From the NCBI GenBank assembly GCA_021813805.1, contig JAKAJL010000017.1, forward strand, positions 1 to 64,000: a stretch of DNA of 64,000 bases, given 5' to 3'. Below are positions 1-9,889 of the stretch, one piece after another. Numbering within the stretch: position 1 is the first letter of the stretch; each line of letters begins with the position of its first letter. The DNA comes from Pseudomonadota bacterium (GTDB lineage Bacteria > Pseudomonadota > Alphaproteobacteria > Rhizobiales > Beijerinckiaceae). Position numbers and translations under genes: made by a program. The notes under the pieces were generated by a model that was not told where the DNA came from, did no database searches, and was given only the letters and a program-made list of their open reading frames with translations.

Positions 1-47
1 ATGATGGCCCACTCGGCATCGGTCAGTTCAAAACGGCGTCGCGTCAT
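1..47 (-). CDS. IS5-family transposase, N-terminal 15 codons only
   Basis: On the minus strand an ATG at 47-45 opens a frame reading MTRRRFELTDAEWAI before the window ends. A start of this form, basic residues followed by LTDAEWxxI, is the signature opening of IS5-type DDE transposases, whose N-terminal domain continues to a PLLP-type motif that would lie outside. The rest of the gene, including the catalytic DDE residues, is missing here, so whether the element is intact cannot be judged. Host codons do not overlap it; the first host gene starts at 210 on the other strand. Confidence 0.6.
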   Translation of the reverse strand, partial: MTRRRFELTDAEWAI

Positions 48-122
48 CAAAGCCCCCAAATCATCGGAGGCCTTGAATCATTCTTTCGCCCGTTCGGGAA
101 TCCCGTTTATGAGTTTAGGGCC
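1..122 (-). mobile_element. End of an IS5-family-like insertion sequence, cut by the window edge
   Basis: The left edge carries the first codons of a leftward transposase (see next entry) preceded by a short untranslated end. Reading toward the transposase, the end begins near 121 with GGCCCTAAACTCATAAAC, and a CTAG lies at about 120-123. Insertions at a central TA, often in CTAG, are typical of the IS427 group of IS5. The inverted repeat cannot be confirmed because the other end lies outside the window, so the boundary at about 122 is an estimate. Confidence 0.5.
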
Positions 123-209
123 TAGATCTCTGGTGCGGGGCGATCTGCCGTTTGAGGCTCGGGCGGGAGGCTGCTATCGTTGCCGAGTCTATTCCGGGTT
201 GGCCCGTAG

Positions 210-1049
210 ATGCGCTCCTTATTTATCGCTGCGTTGTTTTTTCTCGGGCTATTCGCCGAAGCCGGCCAAGCGCAGATACAATTGCCTGGCGCAATGGGCG
301 CTCCGACGCCAACGGGGCATAGTATCGCGCCGCCTCCTACTGTCGCGCACGGAGCCAAAGAGGAGGAATACGCGGGCCATTTTTCCGCTTCGAAGCCGCC
401 GGGGGTCGAAGGCGTCGTCGGCAGGACGCTCAGTCTGCTCGGCTCTCGCGGCGCATTGCAGGTCGAAAGGTCTGGCGGAGGAATTGCCGTGACGCGCTTT
501 GTCGCCGAGGGCGGCAAGATTTCTCACCCGAATCAGCTTTGTGAAGTGTCTATGGGCGCGGAGGGCCCCATAAACTTGAAAATTCTAGGTTTTCCCTCTG
601 GCGTGATGCGGCTCGAACTGAATTCGTCGGCCTGCCCTTTGCAGTTCGATGTTCTCAATGGAGCCTTGCGCGCAAGGAGTCCGATAGGCGCTTGTTCCTT
701 TGCGCAAGCGGATTGCCGAATTGACGCGACCGGATTGTGGGGACCGTCAGGCGGCAGTTTCTCTGATGCAGAGATTAAATCAATAGAAAAAGAACGTGGC
801 GCGATTGAAAAGGCCATGCGGACGCATTTTCGCGCCTTGTTGAGCCGGCTTAAGAAGAACAAGCCAGCGGCTGAAGCGGTTGTCGAGAAGCAGGCAGCCT
901 TTCCTGGGGAGCGCGCGCAGGTGTGCCGAGATTACGATCACGAGGAAGCGGTTGGGTTCTGCGCCCTGCGCCTCACCGAAGCGCAGGATTTCCTGCTCCA
1001 GTCGCAATTGGCTGGCGAGGACGGAACGATGAAACCTAAGAAAAGGTAG
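210..1049 (+). CDS. Putative secreted protein of unknown function
   Basis: A 279-residue product not assigned to a family. Residues 1-21 form a clear signal peptide (short basic start, hydrophobic core, cleavage near AGQA-Q), so the protein is probably periplasmic or exported. The middle carries several cysteines (CEVSM, SACPL, GACSF, ADCRID) that could form disulfides. About residues 185-220 are rich in K, E and R and look helical. The C-terminus ends in a basic KPKKR run. It stands alone between the insertion-sequence end and the convergent TadE-like pair. The ATG at 210 is taken because it is the only start that keeps the signal peptide. The ribosome-binding site is weak. Confidence 0.65.
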   Translation: MRSLFIAALFFLGLFAEAGQAQIQLPGAMGAPTPTGHSIAPPPTVAHGAKEEEYAGHFSASKPPGVEGVVGRTLSLLGSRGALQVERSGGGIAVTRFVAEGGKISHPNQLCEVSMGAEGPINLKILGFPSGVMRLELNSSACPLQFDVLNGALRARSPIGACSFAQADCRIDATGLWGPSGGSFSDAEIKSIEKERGAIEKAMRTHFRALLSRLKKNKPAAEAVVEKQAAFPGERAQVCRDYDHEEAVGFCALRLTEAQDFLLQSQLAGEDGTMKPKKR

Positions 1050-1187
1050 GAAATGTCATAGTTGCGTCTCGAAAACGCGATCGGTCGATCCGACGGCGTC
1101 AAAGGCAATCATTCGATTCAGGTCGTCGTGGGCGCTCCGCGGCGGCCGCGAAAGCCGCGCAGCACGGATCTCGCCATTTACGAGAAT

Positions 1188-2138
1188 TCAAGGGAGGTTA
1201 TATTGTTGCGCGCCGGCACCAACTTGGCAGTTGTTGTATCGTGCGATCGAGCCGCTTGGTTGCCAATAAATCAGCTGGTCATAGCGAGGATTCGCACTCG
1301 TCGGATTCGAAGGCGCCGGGATTGACGTCTGGGTGACGGAATTCTTGAAGCGCGAGTTCATATAGGTCGTTTGTGTAATGGTGTAACCAGCCCCGCCATT
1401 GGCGGCTTGATTCCATTGGTAGGCCTGGAATCCGAAACTTGGCGCGTATTGATAGGACACATCCGCGACGATTACGAAATGATCGGTCATGTTGTTCGAT
1501 GCGACATAGAGATTGCCATTCGTCACCGCGTCGCCTTGACCTCCCGGGTAATAGGCCATGGGCATAGAAGTGGGACCATCGACTCCATTATTCGATGGGG
1601 TCAGGAGTCCGCAAGCGCGCAACGTAGGATTGGGACCATAGCCGACGCTCCAAACGACGCGCGCGCGACAGCACGCCGAATTGGTCGCGCTGACATTGTC
1701 GAATACGACCTCGGTGACGGTCATGTTGGCGATATTCGAGAATGGATAAAGCACCGAGGTCGCCGCGTTGAAAATCCCGGTCAGATCGGCGTCGGTCAGG
1801 CAGGGGACGCTCCCCATATCCACGCCATCGACCGCTGTTCCGCCACTTGTGACAGGCGTGCAGCTGCCGCTCGTGTTGTTCTCAGGCAAGGTTTGGGTCA
1901 TCAGATCGGCAAGTGTATGCGAGAGGAGCTGAACCTTACGACCGACTTCGAGTCCCTGCGCCAGAACCACGACGCCGAAATAGATGGTCAACATCAACGT
2001 CAGGATGAGGGCGAACTCCATGGCCGCAAGGCCGGATTGTCGAGTCCTCAGCCGCTTCGCCTCGGTCTGCAGTCTCGACACTGCGTTCGCCACGCCCGCC
2101 GAAAACGTCGTGACGAATTTACGCGCAGGCTCAGTCAT
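1188..2138 (-). CDS. TadE/TadG-like pilus assembly (pseudopilin) protein
   Basis: 316 residues. The N-terminus has a basic cytoplasmic segment, then SGLAAMEFALI (about 35-45) running into a single transmembrane helix to about residue 60. This is the TadE-type signal, with Glu41 standing where type IV pilin-like proteins keep Glu5. The rest is an extracytoplasmic domain with paired cysteines, as in TadG minor pilins that act with Flp pili. The longest frame runs upstream to 2351, but that extension overlaps the preceding pilin in another frame; the ATG at 2138 overlaps the TGA of the upstream gene by eight bases (ATGACTGA), which indicates translational coupling. No cpa/tad secretion ATPase or Flp pilin lies nearby, so the machinery must be encoded elsewhere. 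Function is inferred from the N-terminal signature. Confidence 0.75.
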   Translation of the reverse strand: MTEPARKFVTTFSAGVANAVSRLQTEAKRLRTRQSGLAAMEFALILTLMLTIYFGVVVLAQGLEVGRKVQLLSHTLADLMTQTLPENNTSGSCTPVTSGGTAVDGVDMGSVPCLTDADLTGIFNAATSVLYPFSNIANMTVTEVVFDNVSATNSACCRARVVWSVGYGPNPTLRACGLLTPSNNGVDGPTSMPMAYYPGGQGDAVTNGNLYVASNNMTDHFVIVADVSYQYAPSFGFQAYQWNQAANGGAGYTITQTTYMNSRFKNSVTQTSIPAPSNPTSANPRYDQLIYWQPSGSIARYNNCQVGAGAQQYNLP

Positions 2139-2745
2139 TTGGTTCGTTCCTGAACGCGACGGTCGAAAAAATGGCGTGTACGAAAAGGGCAGAATTATTC
2201 GGATCGACGTAAACGGAATTCGAGGTATGACTATAAAAGTTGCTGAATACGCCCAAGTTTGCGCCGCTCGCCACCAGGACCGAAAAATAGACCGGCATCC
2301 CGTAAAACGCCTGAAAAACGACGATGTCGCCGGGCTGACCGAGATTAACATTGGTAGGCGGGCTTTTGTACCAGCTTGTGCCTGGCGTCGCGGCGGACCA
2401 TGACGTGTACGGTTGAATATTTAACCTGACCTCATCGCAATGGATGATTGCAGGTAGCGCAGGACAAAAAGTATTATTCAGGAAAGAGCTCGTGGCTTGA
2501 GTCGGGTTATTAGAAAAACTATTCACGAGAACTTGTCGTGCGACGTTGTTGACGGCATTATCAAATTGGGCTTGGACCAAGAAGACGAATGCGGTCTCAA
2601 AAATCGCGGCAAGAAGTCCGAGGAATGGTATGGCGACCATGGCGAATTCGGCCACCACCGCGCCGCTGCGGGCGTCAATGAAACGCCCGAGAAGTCCGAG
2701 CTTCTGCGAGGCCTTGGGCGGATAGTGCTTTCTGTTATGCTCCAT
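2131..2745 (-). CDS. TadE-like minor pilin
   Basis: 204 residues, the upstream partner of the coupled pair. A short basic N-terminus leads to SGAVVAEFAMV (Glu33 in the conserved position) and a hydrophobic helix to about residue 55, followed by QFDNAVNNVARQV, the helix found after the membrane segment in TadE proteins. The remaining ~120 residues are an exported domain. The longest frame starts at 3015, but its first 90 residues look non-coding, and the ATG at 2745 has a GGGAA-type ribosome-binding site about 6-8 bases upstream. In characterised tad systems such proteins are needed for Flp pilus assembly and surface adhesion; that role here is inference. Confidence 0.75.
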   Translation of the reverse strand: MEHNRKHYPPKASQKLGLLGRFIDARSGAVVAEFAMVAIPFLGLLAAIFETAFVFLVQAQFDNAVNNVARQVLVNSFSNNPTQATSSFLNNTFCPALPAIIHCDEVRLNIQPYTSWSAATPGTSWYKSPPTNVNLGQPGDIVVFQAFYGMPVYFSVLVASGANLGVFSNFYSHTSNSVYVDPNNSALFVHAIFSTVAFRNEPND

Positions 2746-3218
2746 CGACCGTTCCCGGACCGGTGCCTCGTTCTGTTTTTGGTTTGGCTTCTTTCTCGAA
2801 CGTATTATTGCTGGCAGAGGTTGCTGATACGTTACACGCTGCGACGCATCATATTTGATCCATGTTCGGGAGGAGTGGGCGGCGCCCGCCTCGATGTGCT
2901 GGCGCCCGGCTTCGTTGCATGCGTTTGCATGAACATAACCGGTTGGCGCGCTCGTCGTCGCGCTTCGGAGCGCTTTTTGATTCGGGATCGTCCCGGGATC
3001 GGCGCCCGCATTCATGGGTCCAGCGACGAAACCACCATGAGGCCAGTATGCTATGTCGCTGACCGATGTCGTCAGCTACGTCACGTTACGTAAATTGATT
3101 ATACGAAGAACCTGGGCGCGCGGCGACGCGATCCTGAAATCTCACGAGCGTTTGGTGGCAGGGAACATTTCAACGCCGAAAAATTGCTTGAACATGGCGG
3201 ACAAGTGGGAACATATTT
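2746..3218. other. Intergenic region with no supported gene
   Basis: About 470 bases between the divergent tadE-like gene and the L,D-transpeptidase. Frames are open on both strands, but none has a convincing ribosome-binding site or protein-like composition. The region presumably holds the tadE promoter. A TATAAT on the minus strand (plus-strand 3098-3103) is the only hexamer noticed, without a good -35 partner. Confidence 0.4.
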
Positions 3219-3923
3219 TTGGGGTGCTCGGTCGTGATCGACGATCGCGAGTCCGAAGATTCGATACTCGGTCAGACGTTTTCGAGGTTGGAGTTGTTGC
3301 AAAGGGCGGACAGCGGCTTGCCTGGGCCGGGACGACGGCGACATTCGCGGATATTCATCCGCGCCCTTCCGACTCTGCCGAGTGGTCCACCGCGCGCCGT
3401 GCTTTCGGTCGGTTCGTCGTCGATGCGCTGCGCGGTGGGTCGCAAGGGGATCGGCGTCAAACGATTCGAGGGCGATTCGATCACTCCAGCGGGACGATAT
3501 AAGCTCGTTCACTGGCGCGCTCGGTTCGATCGGTCGCGAGGCTCGCATATCGATTGCGACAGGATATCGGAATCATCGGGTTGGTGTGACGATCCGCGCT
3601 CGTCCTCTTATAATCTTCCAGTTTCGCTCCCTCTGCGTTTCGGCGCCGAAGCCCTTTGGCGTGACGATGGTCTTTATGATCTCATCGGCGTCATCGATTT
3701 CAATTTCCGACCGCGCGTTCGGGGGCGTGGAAGCGCAATTTTCCTTCATGTGGCGCAGCGTTATTTGGCGCCGACGGCCGGTTGTATCGCTCTGCCACGA
3801 AGCCAGCTTTATAAATTGAAGGCGGTATTATCAACCAAGGTTCAGATTTTCATTGGCGACAGATGCTGGCTGCGATCACCGAAAATCGCCGAACCAACGC
3901 GAACGAGGGTCGCGCTTAATTGA
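3219..3923 (+). CDS. L,D-transpeptidase (YkuD domain) family protein
   Basis: Product up to 234 residues. Similarity to the small alphaproteobacterial YkuD family begins at about residue 45 (IFIRALP) and runs through GDSITPAGRY, WCDDPRSSSYN, LWRDDGLYDL and IDFNFRPRVRGRGSAIF to the catalytic part, with His177 in FLHVA and Cys189 in GCIALP. Such enzymes form or edit 3-3 peptidoglycan cross-links, or attach proteins to peptidoglycan. No signal peptide is visible in the longest frame. The start is uncertain: 3219 is TTG, a GTG follows at 3234, and the conserved region begins much later. The last ~80 bases overlap the convergent yggS, so the C-terminal tail may be non-conserved. Confidence 0.7.
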   Translation: MGCSVVIDDRESEDSILGQTFSRLELLQRADSGLPGPGRRRHSRIFIRALPTLPSGPPRAVLSVGSSSMRCAVGRKGIGVKRFEGDSITPAGRYKLVHWRARFDRSRGSHIDCDRISESSGWCDDPRSSSYNLPVSLPLRFGAEALWRDDGLYDLIGVIDFNFRPRVRGRGSAIFLHVAQRYLAPTAGCIALPRSQLYKLKAVLSTKVQIFIGDRCWLRSPKIAEPTRTRVALN

Positions 3924-4558
3924 ACCGCTAATTCAAAATCGGCGCTCATGCCCATTGATAGCTCCGCCAGCTTAAATTCGTTCGCCTGCTGTTTCAGTAA
4001 CGCAAAATGGGGGGAAGCAAGCTGATCGGCTGGCGGGATGCACATCAGTCCTGCGATCTCCAGTCCCGCTTCTTTCCGACAGATTCTCAGGAATTCTGCG
4101 AGGTCGGGCGGTAGTACGCCAGACTTCTGCGGCTCTTCACCTGTATTCACTTGGATATAGCATTTCGGTCGGCGACCCGTTTTCCGCATGGCCGCTGAAA
4201 CAGCCATCGCAATTTTTGGCCTATCCAATGTCTGGATGACATCGAAAAGGGCGACGGCGGCCTCGGCTTTATTCGACTGCAGCGGCCCGATCAGATGCAA
4301 CTCGATCGACGGAAAGCTGTTGCGAAGCGCCGGCCATTTTTCAGCCGCTTCTTGAACCCGGTTCTCACCAAAGACGCGCTCGCCCGAATCGAGTACGGGA
4401 CGAATCGCCTCATATCCAAATCCCTTCGAAACGCAAATGAGCTTGACCGATTTTTCCGAGCGACCAGCAGCGCGGCAGGCTCGTCTAAGACGCGCCTTCA
4501 CTTCGGCTAGCCCAGAAATCGAGGGGTTTTCATCGATCATTGGGTGAGGCTGTTCCAT
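3842..4558 (-). CDS. yggS: YggS/PLPBP family pyridoxal phosphate homeostasis protein
   Basis: 238 residues, full length for the family. It is a single TIM-barrel-like domain related to alanine racemase N-termini; the PLP lysine is Lys45 in CVSKGF. Other family signatures are FGENRVQEA, LHLIGPLQSNK, VNTGEEPQKSG and LSMGMSADFELAV near the C-terminus. The family binds PLP without known catalysis and keeps free PLP and amino/keto acid pools balanced. Start choice: GGAGG at 4571-4575 lies 12 bases before the ATG at 4558 but only 6 before an in-frame TTG at 4564, so the two-residue-longer TTG form is possible. Divergent from leuS with about 150 bases between. Confidence 0.92.
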   Translation of the reverse strand: MEQPHPMIDENPSISGLAEVKARLRRACRAAGRSEKSVKLICVSKGFGYEAIRPVLDSGERVFGENRVQEAAEKWPALRNSFPSIELHLIGPLQSNKAEAAVALFDVIQTLDRPKIAMAVSAAMRKTGRRPKCYIQVNTGEEPQKSGVLPPDLAEFLRICRKEAGLEIAGLMCIPPADQLASPHFALLKQQANEFKLAELSMGMSADFELAVQLSATLVRVGSAIFGDRSQHLSPMKI

Positions 4559-4709
4559 TCTCAAAAAAAACCTCCGAAAGTTGATTATTTGGCGCGCCGA
4601 GGAACAGTTCTACGAGGAACGCGCTGTCGGGCGTCATTGCAGAAGCACGAGCGATTGACCGTCACGGGAAAATCATGCTCTTTGCAGCCAAATCCGAGGT
4701 TTCCGAGAG

Positions 4710-7337
4710 ATGGTTATGACCGATCGTCCTGAACGTTACAATGCCCGTGAAGTTGAGCCAAAATGGCAGGAAATCTGGCGGGAGCGAAAGACGTTCGAAA
4801 CCTCGAATGAGGACGGCCGCCCAAAATACTATGTTCTTGAAATGTTTCCGTACCCATCGGGCCGGATTCATATGGGCCATGTTCGAAACTATGCGATGGG
4901 CGACGTGGTCGCGCGCGTCATGCGCGCAAAAGGATACAATGTCCTTCACCCCATGGGCTGGGACGCTTTCGGAATGCCCGCCGAGAATGCGGCGCGGCTG
5001 AATCGCTCCGATCCGGCCGCTTGGACGTACGAAAACATCGCAACAATGCGCAAACAGTTACAAAGCATGGGGCTGTCCATAGATTGGTCACGGGAAATCG
5101 CGACCTGCGACCCGAGCTATTACAAACATCAGCAAACCATGTTCCTAGATATGCTGGACAAGGGACTCGCATATCGCAAAAACGCCAAGGTGAATTGGGA
5201 TCCGGTGGATCAAACTGTTCTAGCGAATGAACAGGTTATTGACGGACGCGGTTGGCGGTCGAATGCGCTTGTCGAACAACGCGAATTGACCCAGTGGTTT
5301 TTCAAGATCACTGATTTTGCCGACGATCTGCTGGACTCTCTGGACTCGCTCGACCGCTGGCCGGAAAAAGTACGCCTGATGCAGAAGAACTGGATTGGTC
5401 GGTCCGAAGGGGCTCTTATCCGCTTTGCGGTGGAGCAGCCGGCTCCAGTCGAGGAAATAACGGTTTACACGACCCGGCCGGACACAATATTCGGCGCCAA
5501 ATTTGTTGCGATTTCCGCAGACCATCCGCTCGCCCGTGAATTGGCGAGCGAAAACCTTCGTTTGCAGGAGTTCGTCGATGAATGTCGTCGCATTGGAACG
5601 TCGGTCGCCGCGCTCGCAACGGCAGAAAAGAAGGGGTTTGATACTGGTTTAAGAGTCCGACATCCATTTGACGAGGATTGGAAACTGCCGATCTATATCG
5701 CAAATTTCGTCCTGATGGACTACGGAACTGGCGCAATTTTCGGGTGTCCGGCTCACGATCAACGCGATTTCGAATTTTCGAAGGCTTATGGTCTTGGGTA
5801 CAAGGTTGTCGTTTGTCCAGAAGGCGTTGGCGAATCGACATTCACACTTGGCGACACGGCCTATGAGGGCGACGGCCGAATGGTCAATTCGCATTTCCTC
5901 GACGGTATGAGGCCGAACGAGGCTCAAAATGACGTCGTTCGACGGCTCGAGAGCGAGGTTCTCCTCGGCAGACCGCGCGCTGAACGAAAAGTCAACTTCA
6001 AACTGAGAGATTGGGGTATCTCTCGCCAACGCTACTGGGGTTGCCCCATACCTGTCATCCACTGCGAGGACTGTGGCGTGGTCCCCGCGCCGCGGGAGAG
6101 CCTTCCGATCACTCTTCCGCCCGATGTCACCTTCGACGCGCCCGGAAATCCTTTGGAGCGGCACCCGTCGTGGAAAAAAGTCGACTGTCCGAAATGTGGA
6201 AGCGCCGCGAGACGTGAAACCGACACCATGGACACCTTTGTCGATTCCTCATGGTATTTCGCGCGGTTCACCGATCCAAAAAATCAGACGGCGCCCACGA
6301 CCCGGGCGACCGTAGATCGCTGGCTGCCAGTGGACCAATACATTGGTGGAATCGAGCACGCCATTCTTCATCTGCTCTATTCCCGGTTCTTCACGCGCGC
6401 GATGAAGGAAACAGGTCATCTGGGTCTCAAAGAACCCTTTGCAGGACTGTTCACTCAGGGAATGGTCGTGCATGAGACCTATCGGTCTGAAAATGGATCC
6501 TGGCTCGCGCCCACAGAAATCCGGATCGACGATACGACGAATCTGCGGCAGGTCTTTTCGTTGAAAGATGGTTCTCGGGTCGAAGTGGGCCCTCTGGAGA
6601 AAATGTCGAAATCGAAACGGAATACAATTGACCCCGACGATATTATTGGGAGCTTTGGCGCGGACACGGCGCGCTGGTTCATGCTTTCCGATTCGCCGCC
6701 GGATCGTGACGTGATCTGGACCGAGGAAGGCATTCAGGGCGCGGCGAGGTTTGTTCAAAAGGTGTGGCGTCTGATTGGAGAAATTCTAGATTTTACTTCG
6801 GACGCCAATGAGACGAACGAATTTGGCGAATTCGCCAACCGCGTCCGCCGGGCGGCGCACGGCGCATTGGCGAAAGTCGATGTGGATCTCGCACGTTTAC
6901 GATTCAATCGATGCGTCGCGCAGGTTTATGAATTGACCAATGAATTGTCGGGGCTGCTCGGGAGCGTTGATCGAAGCACTCTTGGCGACGACGTCAAGGC
7001 GGCGTTTCTCGAAGCCGCGAAAATCCTCGTACAGCTTTTCGCGCCGATCATGCCCCACCTCGGTGAAGAATGCTGGGCCCTTCTTGGCGGCTCAAGCCTG
7101 GTCGCCGAAGCGGCTTGGCCCGAGGTGGATCATTCTCTCATCGTTGACAACGTGATAAGTCTTCCGGTCCAAATAAACGGGAAAAAGCGCGGCGATCTCG
7201 TGGTCGCGCGAGACGCCTCGACGGAAGAAATAGAACGCGCCTTGCTTGAATTAGACCCGGTTAGGCGGGCCCTAGCCGGAAAGAAGCCGCGGAAAATTGT
7301 CATCGTGCCGCAAAGGATCGTCAATGTTGTCGTCTGA
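4710..7337 (+). CDS. leuS: Leucine--tRNA ligase
   Basis: 875 residues, normal for bacterial LeuRS. It charges tRNA-Leu with leucine in the cytoplasm. Class I signatures are present: the HIGH-type motif HMGH at 54-57 within [13 protein letters not shown], and KMSKS at about 631. The editing CP1 domain is present ([28 protein letters not shown]), as is the zinc-type insertion (CEDCG and CPKCG). The C-terminus ends in [14 protein letters not shown], the usual tail. A second ATG six bases downstream is also possible. The stop overlaps the start of lptE, so leuS-lptE-holA appear to be one operon; this order is conserved in Hyphomicrobiales. Confidence 0.97.
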   Translation: MVMTDRPERYNAREVEPKWQEIWRERKTFETSNEDGRPKYYVLEMFPYPSGRIHMGHVRNYAMGDVVARVMRAKGYNVLHPMGWDAFGMPAENAARLNRSDPAAWTYENIATMRKQLQSMGLSIDWSREIATCDPSYYKHQQTMFLDMLDKGLAYRKNAKVNWDPVDQTVLANEQVIDGRGWRSNALVEQRELTQWFFKITDFADDLLDSLDSLDRWPEKVRLMQKNWIGRSEGALIRFAVEQPAPVEEITVYTTRPDTIFGAKFVAISADHPLARELASENLRLQEFVDECRRIGTSVAALATAEKKGFDTGLRVRHPFDEDWKLPIYIANFVLMDYGTGAIFGCPAHDQRDFEFSKAYGLGYKVVVCPEGVGESTFTLGDTAYEGDGRMVNSHFLDGMRPNEAQNDVVRRLESEVLLGRPRAERKVNFKLRDWGISRQRYWGCPIPVIHCEDCGVVPAPRESLPITLPPDVTFDAPGNPLERHPSWKKVDCPKCGSAARRETDTMDTFVDSSWYFARFTDPKNQTAPTTRATVDRWLPVDQYIGGIEHAILHLLYSRFFTRAMKETGHLGLKEPFAGLFTQGMVVHETYRSENGSWLAPTEIRIDDTTNLRQVFSLKDGSRVEVGPLEKMSKSKRNTIDPDDIIGSFGADTARWFMLSDSPPDRDVIWTEEGIQGAARFVQKVWRLIGEILDFTSDANETNEFGEFANRVRRAAHGALAKVDVDLARLRFNRCVAQVYELTNELSGLLGSVDRSTLGDDVKAAFLEAAKILVQLFAPIMPHLGEECWALLGGSSLVAEAAWPEVDHSLIVDNVISLPVQINGKKRGDLVVARDASTEEIERALLELDPVRRALAGKKPRKIVIVPQRIVNVVV

Positions 7338-7872
7338 TGAGACCGGAATGCGCTTTTGGTTGGCTCGCACGCGCATCTTGAGCGCCGGCATAATGATCTC
7401 GGTTGGTTTGGCGGGCTGCGTCGAGCCCCTTTACGGGTCACGGCTTGGCGGTGGTTCTGTCGCGGAAGAAATGCGCGCGGTAAAAGTTGAGCCAATCCCG
7501 GACAGAATTGGGCATTATCTCACAAATGACCTGATTTTTGCGCTTAATGGAACCGGCTCGACACCGACGCCGAAATATCGCCTTGTCGTTACGGTCCGTG
7601 AGCGCCTCTCCACACCAATCTATAACTCTGTCACGGGCATGGCTGAGGCCGGTGACGTCAATGTTGACGCTGATTATAAGCTGTACAGAATCGCAGGCGA
7701 CTCTCAACCGTTGGTAAGCGGCACTGTGAGCCAGTTCGTGATTTACGACCGTTCGTTGCAACGGCTGTCGAATGTCCGTGCAGCGCGCGATGCGGAACAG
7801 CGGAACGCTTCGACGCTGGCGGACCAAATTAGGACCCGAATTGCCGTCGCGTTGGGCAAGCGGTCCAGCTGA
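7324..7872 (+). CDS. lptE: LPS assembly lipoprotein LptE
   Basis: 182 residues. A basic, hydrophobic leader ends in the lipobox VGLAGC with Cys32 as the predicted lipidated residue, so the product is an outer-membrane lipoprotein. The mature part matches small LptE-type proteins (PLYG shortly after the lipobox; [21 protein letters not shown]). LptE plugs the LptD barrel that inserts lipopolysaccharide. The ATG at 7324 overlaps leuS by 14 bases. An internal ATG at 7348 would give a more typical leader length and cannot be excluded. The stop overlaps the next start (TGATG). Confidence 0.85.
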   Translation: MLSSDETGMRFWLARTRILSAGIMISVGLAGCVEPLYGSRLGGGSVAEEMRAVKVEPIPDRIGHYLTNDLIFALNGTGSTPTPKYRLVVTVRERLSTPIYNSVTGMAEAGDVNVDADYKLYRIAGDSQPLVSGTVSQFVIYDRSLQRLSNVRAARDAEQRNASTLADQIRTRIAVALGKRSS

Positions 7873-8921
7873 TGGTGGCCATCGCGCATCGCCATGCGGA
7901 TGAATATGTGCGGAACCCGCAACATTCACACCATATATTCCTTGTGTATGGAGGCGATGCGGGTTTGGTTGCTGAACGGTCGCGAGCCCTTCTGCGCATT
8001 GAGGCCGGATCTGCAACTGGATCTGATGAAACGCTCAGCTTGTCCGGCGACGTCGTCGCGACTGATCCCAATGCGCTGCTTGAAGAAGTTCATTCACTGA
8101 GACTTTTTGACCAAGCGCGATCTGCGATACGCATTTCGCTTGGCGGCCGCAATCTCATTCCCGTCCTTGATCTCCTTTTGCGAAGTGCGCCTTTCCAAGC
8201 CCGCGTCGTTGTCGAAGCGGGCCCACTCAAACCCTCGGCTCCCCTACGGAAATGGTTTGAGTCCCAGGCGTCAGCCGTTGCGATCGAGTGTTATTCCGAT
8301 CAGCCCAAAGATTTGCGGCGGTTGATTGCCCAACAGATTGCGTCCGTCGGTGCGTCCATAGATTCGGATGCGATCGAGATGCTGGCTGAGATATTGGGAG
8401 AAGACCGCAGAGTAACTCGTTCCGAAATCGAAAAGCTTTGTCTTTATACGAATGGGCAGCGCGCTGTCACATTGAATGATGTCGCCGACGTTCTCACCAC
8501 GTCGTCTTCGATCGACGGAAGCGATATTATCATGGACGCTATCCTAGGAAACGAGGACGCGACAATCGAATCTCTGAACGCCATTGCGATGCATTCGTCC
8601 GAATTCAATGGCGTTTCATCCAACCTGCTGCGGCACATTCTCGCACTTCACACAGCTCGTGCTCAGGTAGCCGCAGGCCTGAGTCAAAATGTTGCGTTGC
8701 AAAATTTCGTCCGCGCTCTCAACGCCTACCCAAAAATCCAAGAAATATCGTCTGCGTTGGACCTGGAAAGGTGTGCGGACACGGCCGCATTACTCGATAG
8801 AGTTTATGCTCTTGTTCGGGAGACTCGGCAAACTGTCGTATTGGCGGATACTAAATTATCCTATGCATTAATTGCACTGGCGCACGCATCGAAGACAAGG
8901 CGAGGACAGAAACAACATTGA
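7872..8921 (+). CDS. holA: DNA polymerase III subunit delta
   Basis: 349 residues. Delta is the clamp-loader subunit that opens the beta sliding clamp. The expected AAA+-like fold without a canonical Walker A is suggested by FLVYGGDAGLVAERS at the start, then LFDQARSAIRI and EILGEDRRVTRSEIEKLCLY, with a helical C-terminal collar domain. The ATG overlaps the lptE stop (TGATG), so translation is coupled. It converges with parB, leaving only 18 bases between the two stop codons. The placement leuS-lptE-holA facing parB is standard for this bacterial order. Confidence 0.9.
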   Translation: MVAIAHRHADEYVRNPQHSHHIFLVYGGDAGLVAERSRALLRIEAGSATGSDETLSLSGDVVATDPNALLEEVHSLRLFDQARSAIRISLGGRNLIPVLDLLLRSAPFQARVVVEAGPLKPSAPLRKWFESQASAVAIECYSDQPKDLRRLIAQQIASVGASIDSDAIEMLAEILGEDRRVTRSEIEKLCLYTNGQRAVTLNDVADVLTTSSSIDGSDIIMDAILGNEDATIESLNAIAMHSSEFNGVSSNLLRHILALHTARAQVAAGLSQNVALQNFVRALNAYPKIQEISSALDLERCADTAALLDRVYALVRETRQTVVLADTKLSYALIALAHASKTRRGQKQH

Positions 8922-8939
8922 CATAATGTTTGTTAGCTC

Positions 8940-9803
8940 TCAACCCTGCAAACGTTTACATAAAGAATCCAATTGCTCCATTGACGTGTACTTGATTCGA
9001 ACGTCTCCAGCTTCGTTCTTGTGGTTGATCTTGACGTTGAGTCCCAAAAGGTCGCTCAATAATTTTTCCAGAGCGAGCGTATCGGCGTCCCTCTCTCTTA
9101 CGGCGCGTGGTTGCACTTCCGTAGGCGATTCGTGACCTTGCGCGAGCCGCTCGACATCTCGAACCGACAAGTCCTCAGCGATTACCCGCTGCGCAACTGC
9201 TAACGGATCGGCCAACGCAAGCAGCGCGCGCGCGTGGCCTGCCGAGATGCTGCCCTCGCTAACAAATTGTTTCACCGGCCCAGGAAGTTTCAGCAGCCGC
9301 AACGTGTTTGTGATCTGACTTCTGCTTTTGCCTATAATCTTGGCCAAATCTTGCTGGCTGTAACCAAACTCGTTCAAGAGGCGCTGATAGCCTTGCGCCT
9401 CCTCGATCGCATTCAGGTCTGCCCGCTGAACATTTTCGATGATGGCGAATTCGAGCGACTGCTGGTCGGTGGCTTCAACGACGACGATTGGAACTTCATG
9501 CAAGCCGACGATCTGGGCCGCGCGCCAACGTCGTTCGCCAGCGATGATCTCATACACATTACTGACGCCAGGGAGTTCCCGAACAATGATGGGTTGGACA
9601 ATGCCACGTTCGCGGATCGAATCGGCAAGTTCCCGAAGCTCATCGTCTCTAAATATTTGGCGAGGATTTCGCGGGTTCGGGCGCAAAAATTCGATCGCGG
9701 TCGTAGCGGGCTTGCGCGCACCGCGTTCGGGCTCGCCTCCCTCCGCGTCGCCAATCAAGGCGGCAAGGCCACGGCCCAACCGAGATCTAGTTTCGTCTGC
9801 CAT
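8940..9803 (-). CDS. parB: Chromosome-partitioning protein ParB
   Basis: 287 residues. ParB is a CTP-dependent DNA clamp that loads at parS and spreads, acting with ParA to segregate origins. Seen in order: an N-terminal ParA-stimulating region (SRLGRGLAALIGD), the ParB/Srx CTPase domain with GERRWRA at 89-95 and ENVQRADLNAIEEAQGY, the helix-turn-helix (SQQDLAKIIGKSRSQITNTL), and a C-terminal dimerisation domain. The longest frame reaches 9833, but AAGGGG sits at proper spacing before the ATG at 9803, and homologues start MADE. It follows parA by 86 bases. Two matching parS sites lie at 11025 and 14635. Confidence 0.96.
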   Translation of the reverse strand: MADETRSRLGRGLAALIGDAEGGEPERGARKPATTAIEFLRPNPRNPRQIFRDDELRELADSIRERGIVQPIIVRELPGVSNVYEIIAGERRWRAAQIVGLHEVPIVVVEATDQQSLEFAIIENVQRADLNAIEEAQGYQRLLNEFGYSQQDLAKIIGKSRSQITNTLRLLKLPGPVKQFVSEGSISAGHARALLALADPLAVAQRVIAEDLSVRDVERLAQGHESPTEVQPRAVRERDADTLALEKLLSDLLGLNVKINHKNEAGDVRIKYTSMEQLDSLCKRLQG

Positions 9804-9889
9804 AGAATTCTGCCCCTTATCGTTGGAATTCATGCGATTGGCGCTAGCGCTGTGCGCGAAAACAAACGCCGTTCAACCCGGGGTCCGGG

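Noticed and set aside
1-492. 163-residue rightward open frame at the left edge
   Set aside because: It runs antisense across the transposase start and overlaps the secreted-protein gene; composition (R- and S-rich) is that of a shadow frame.
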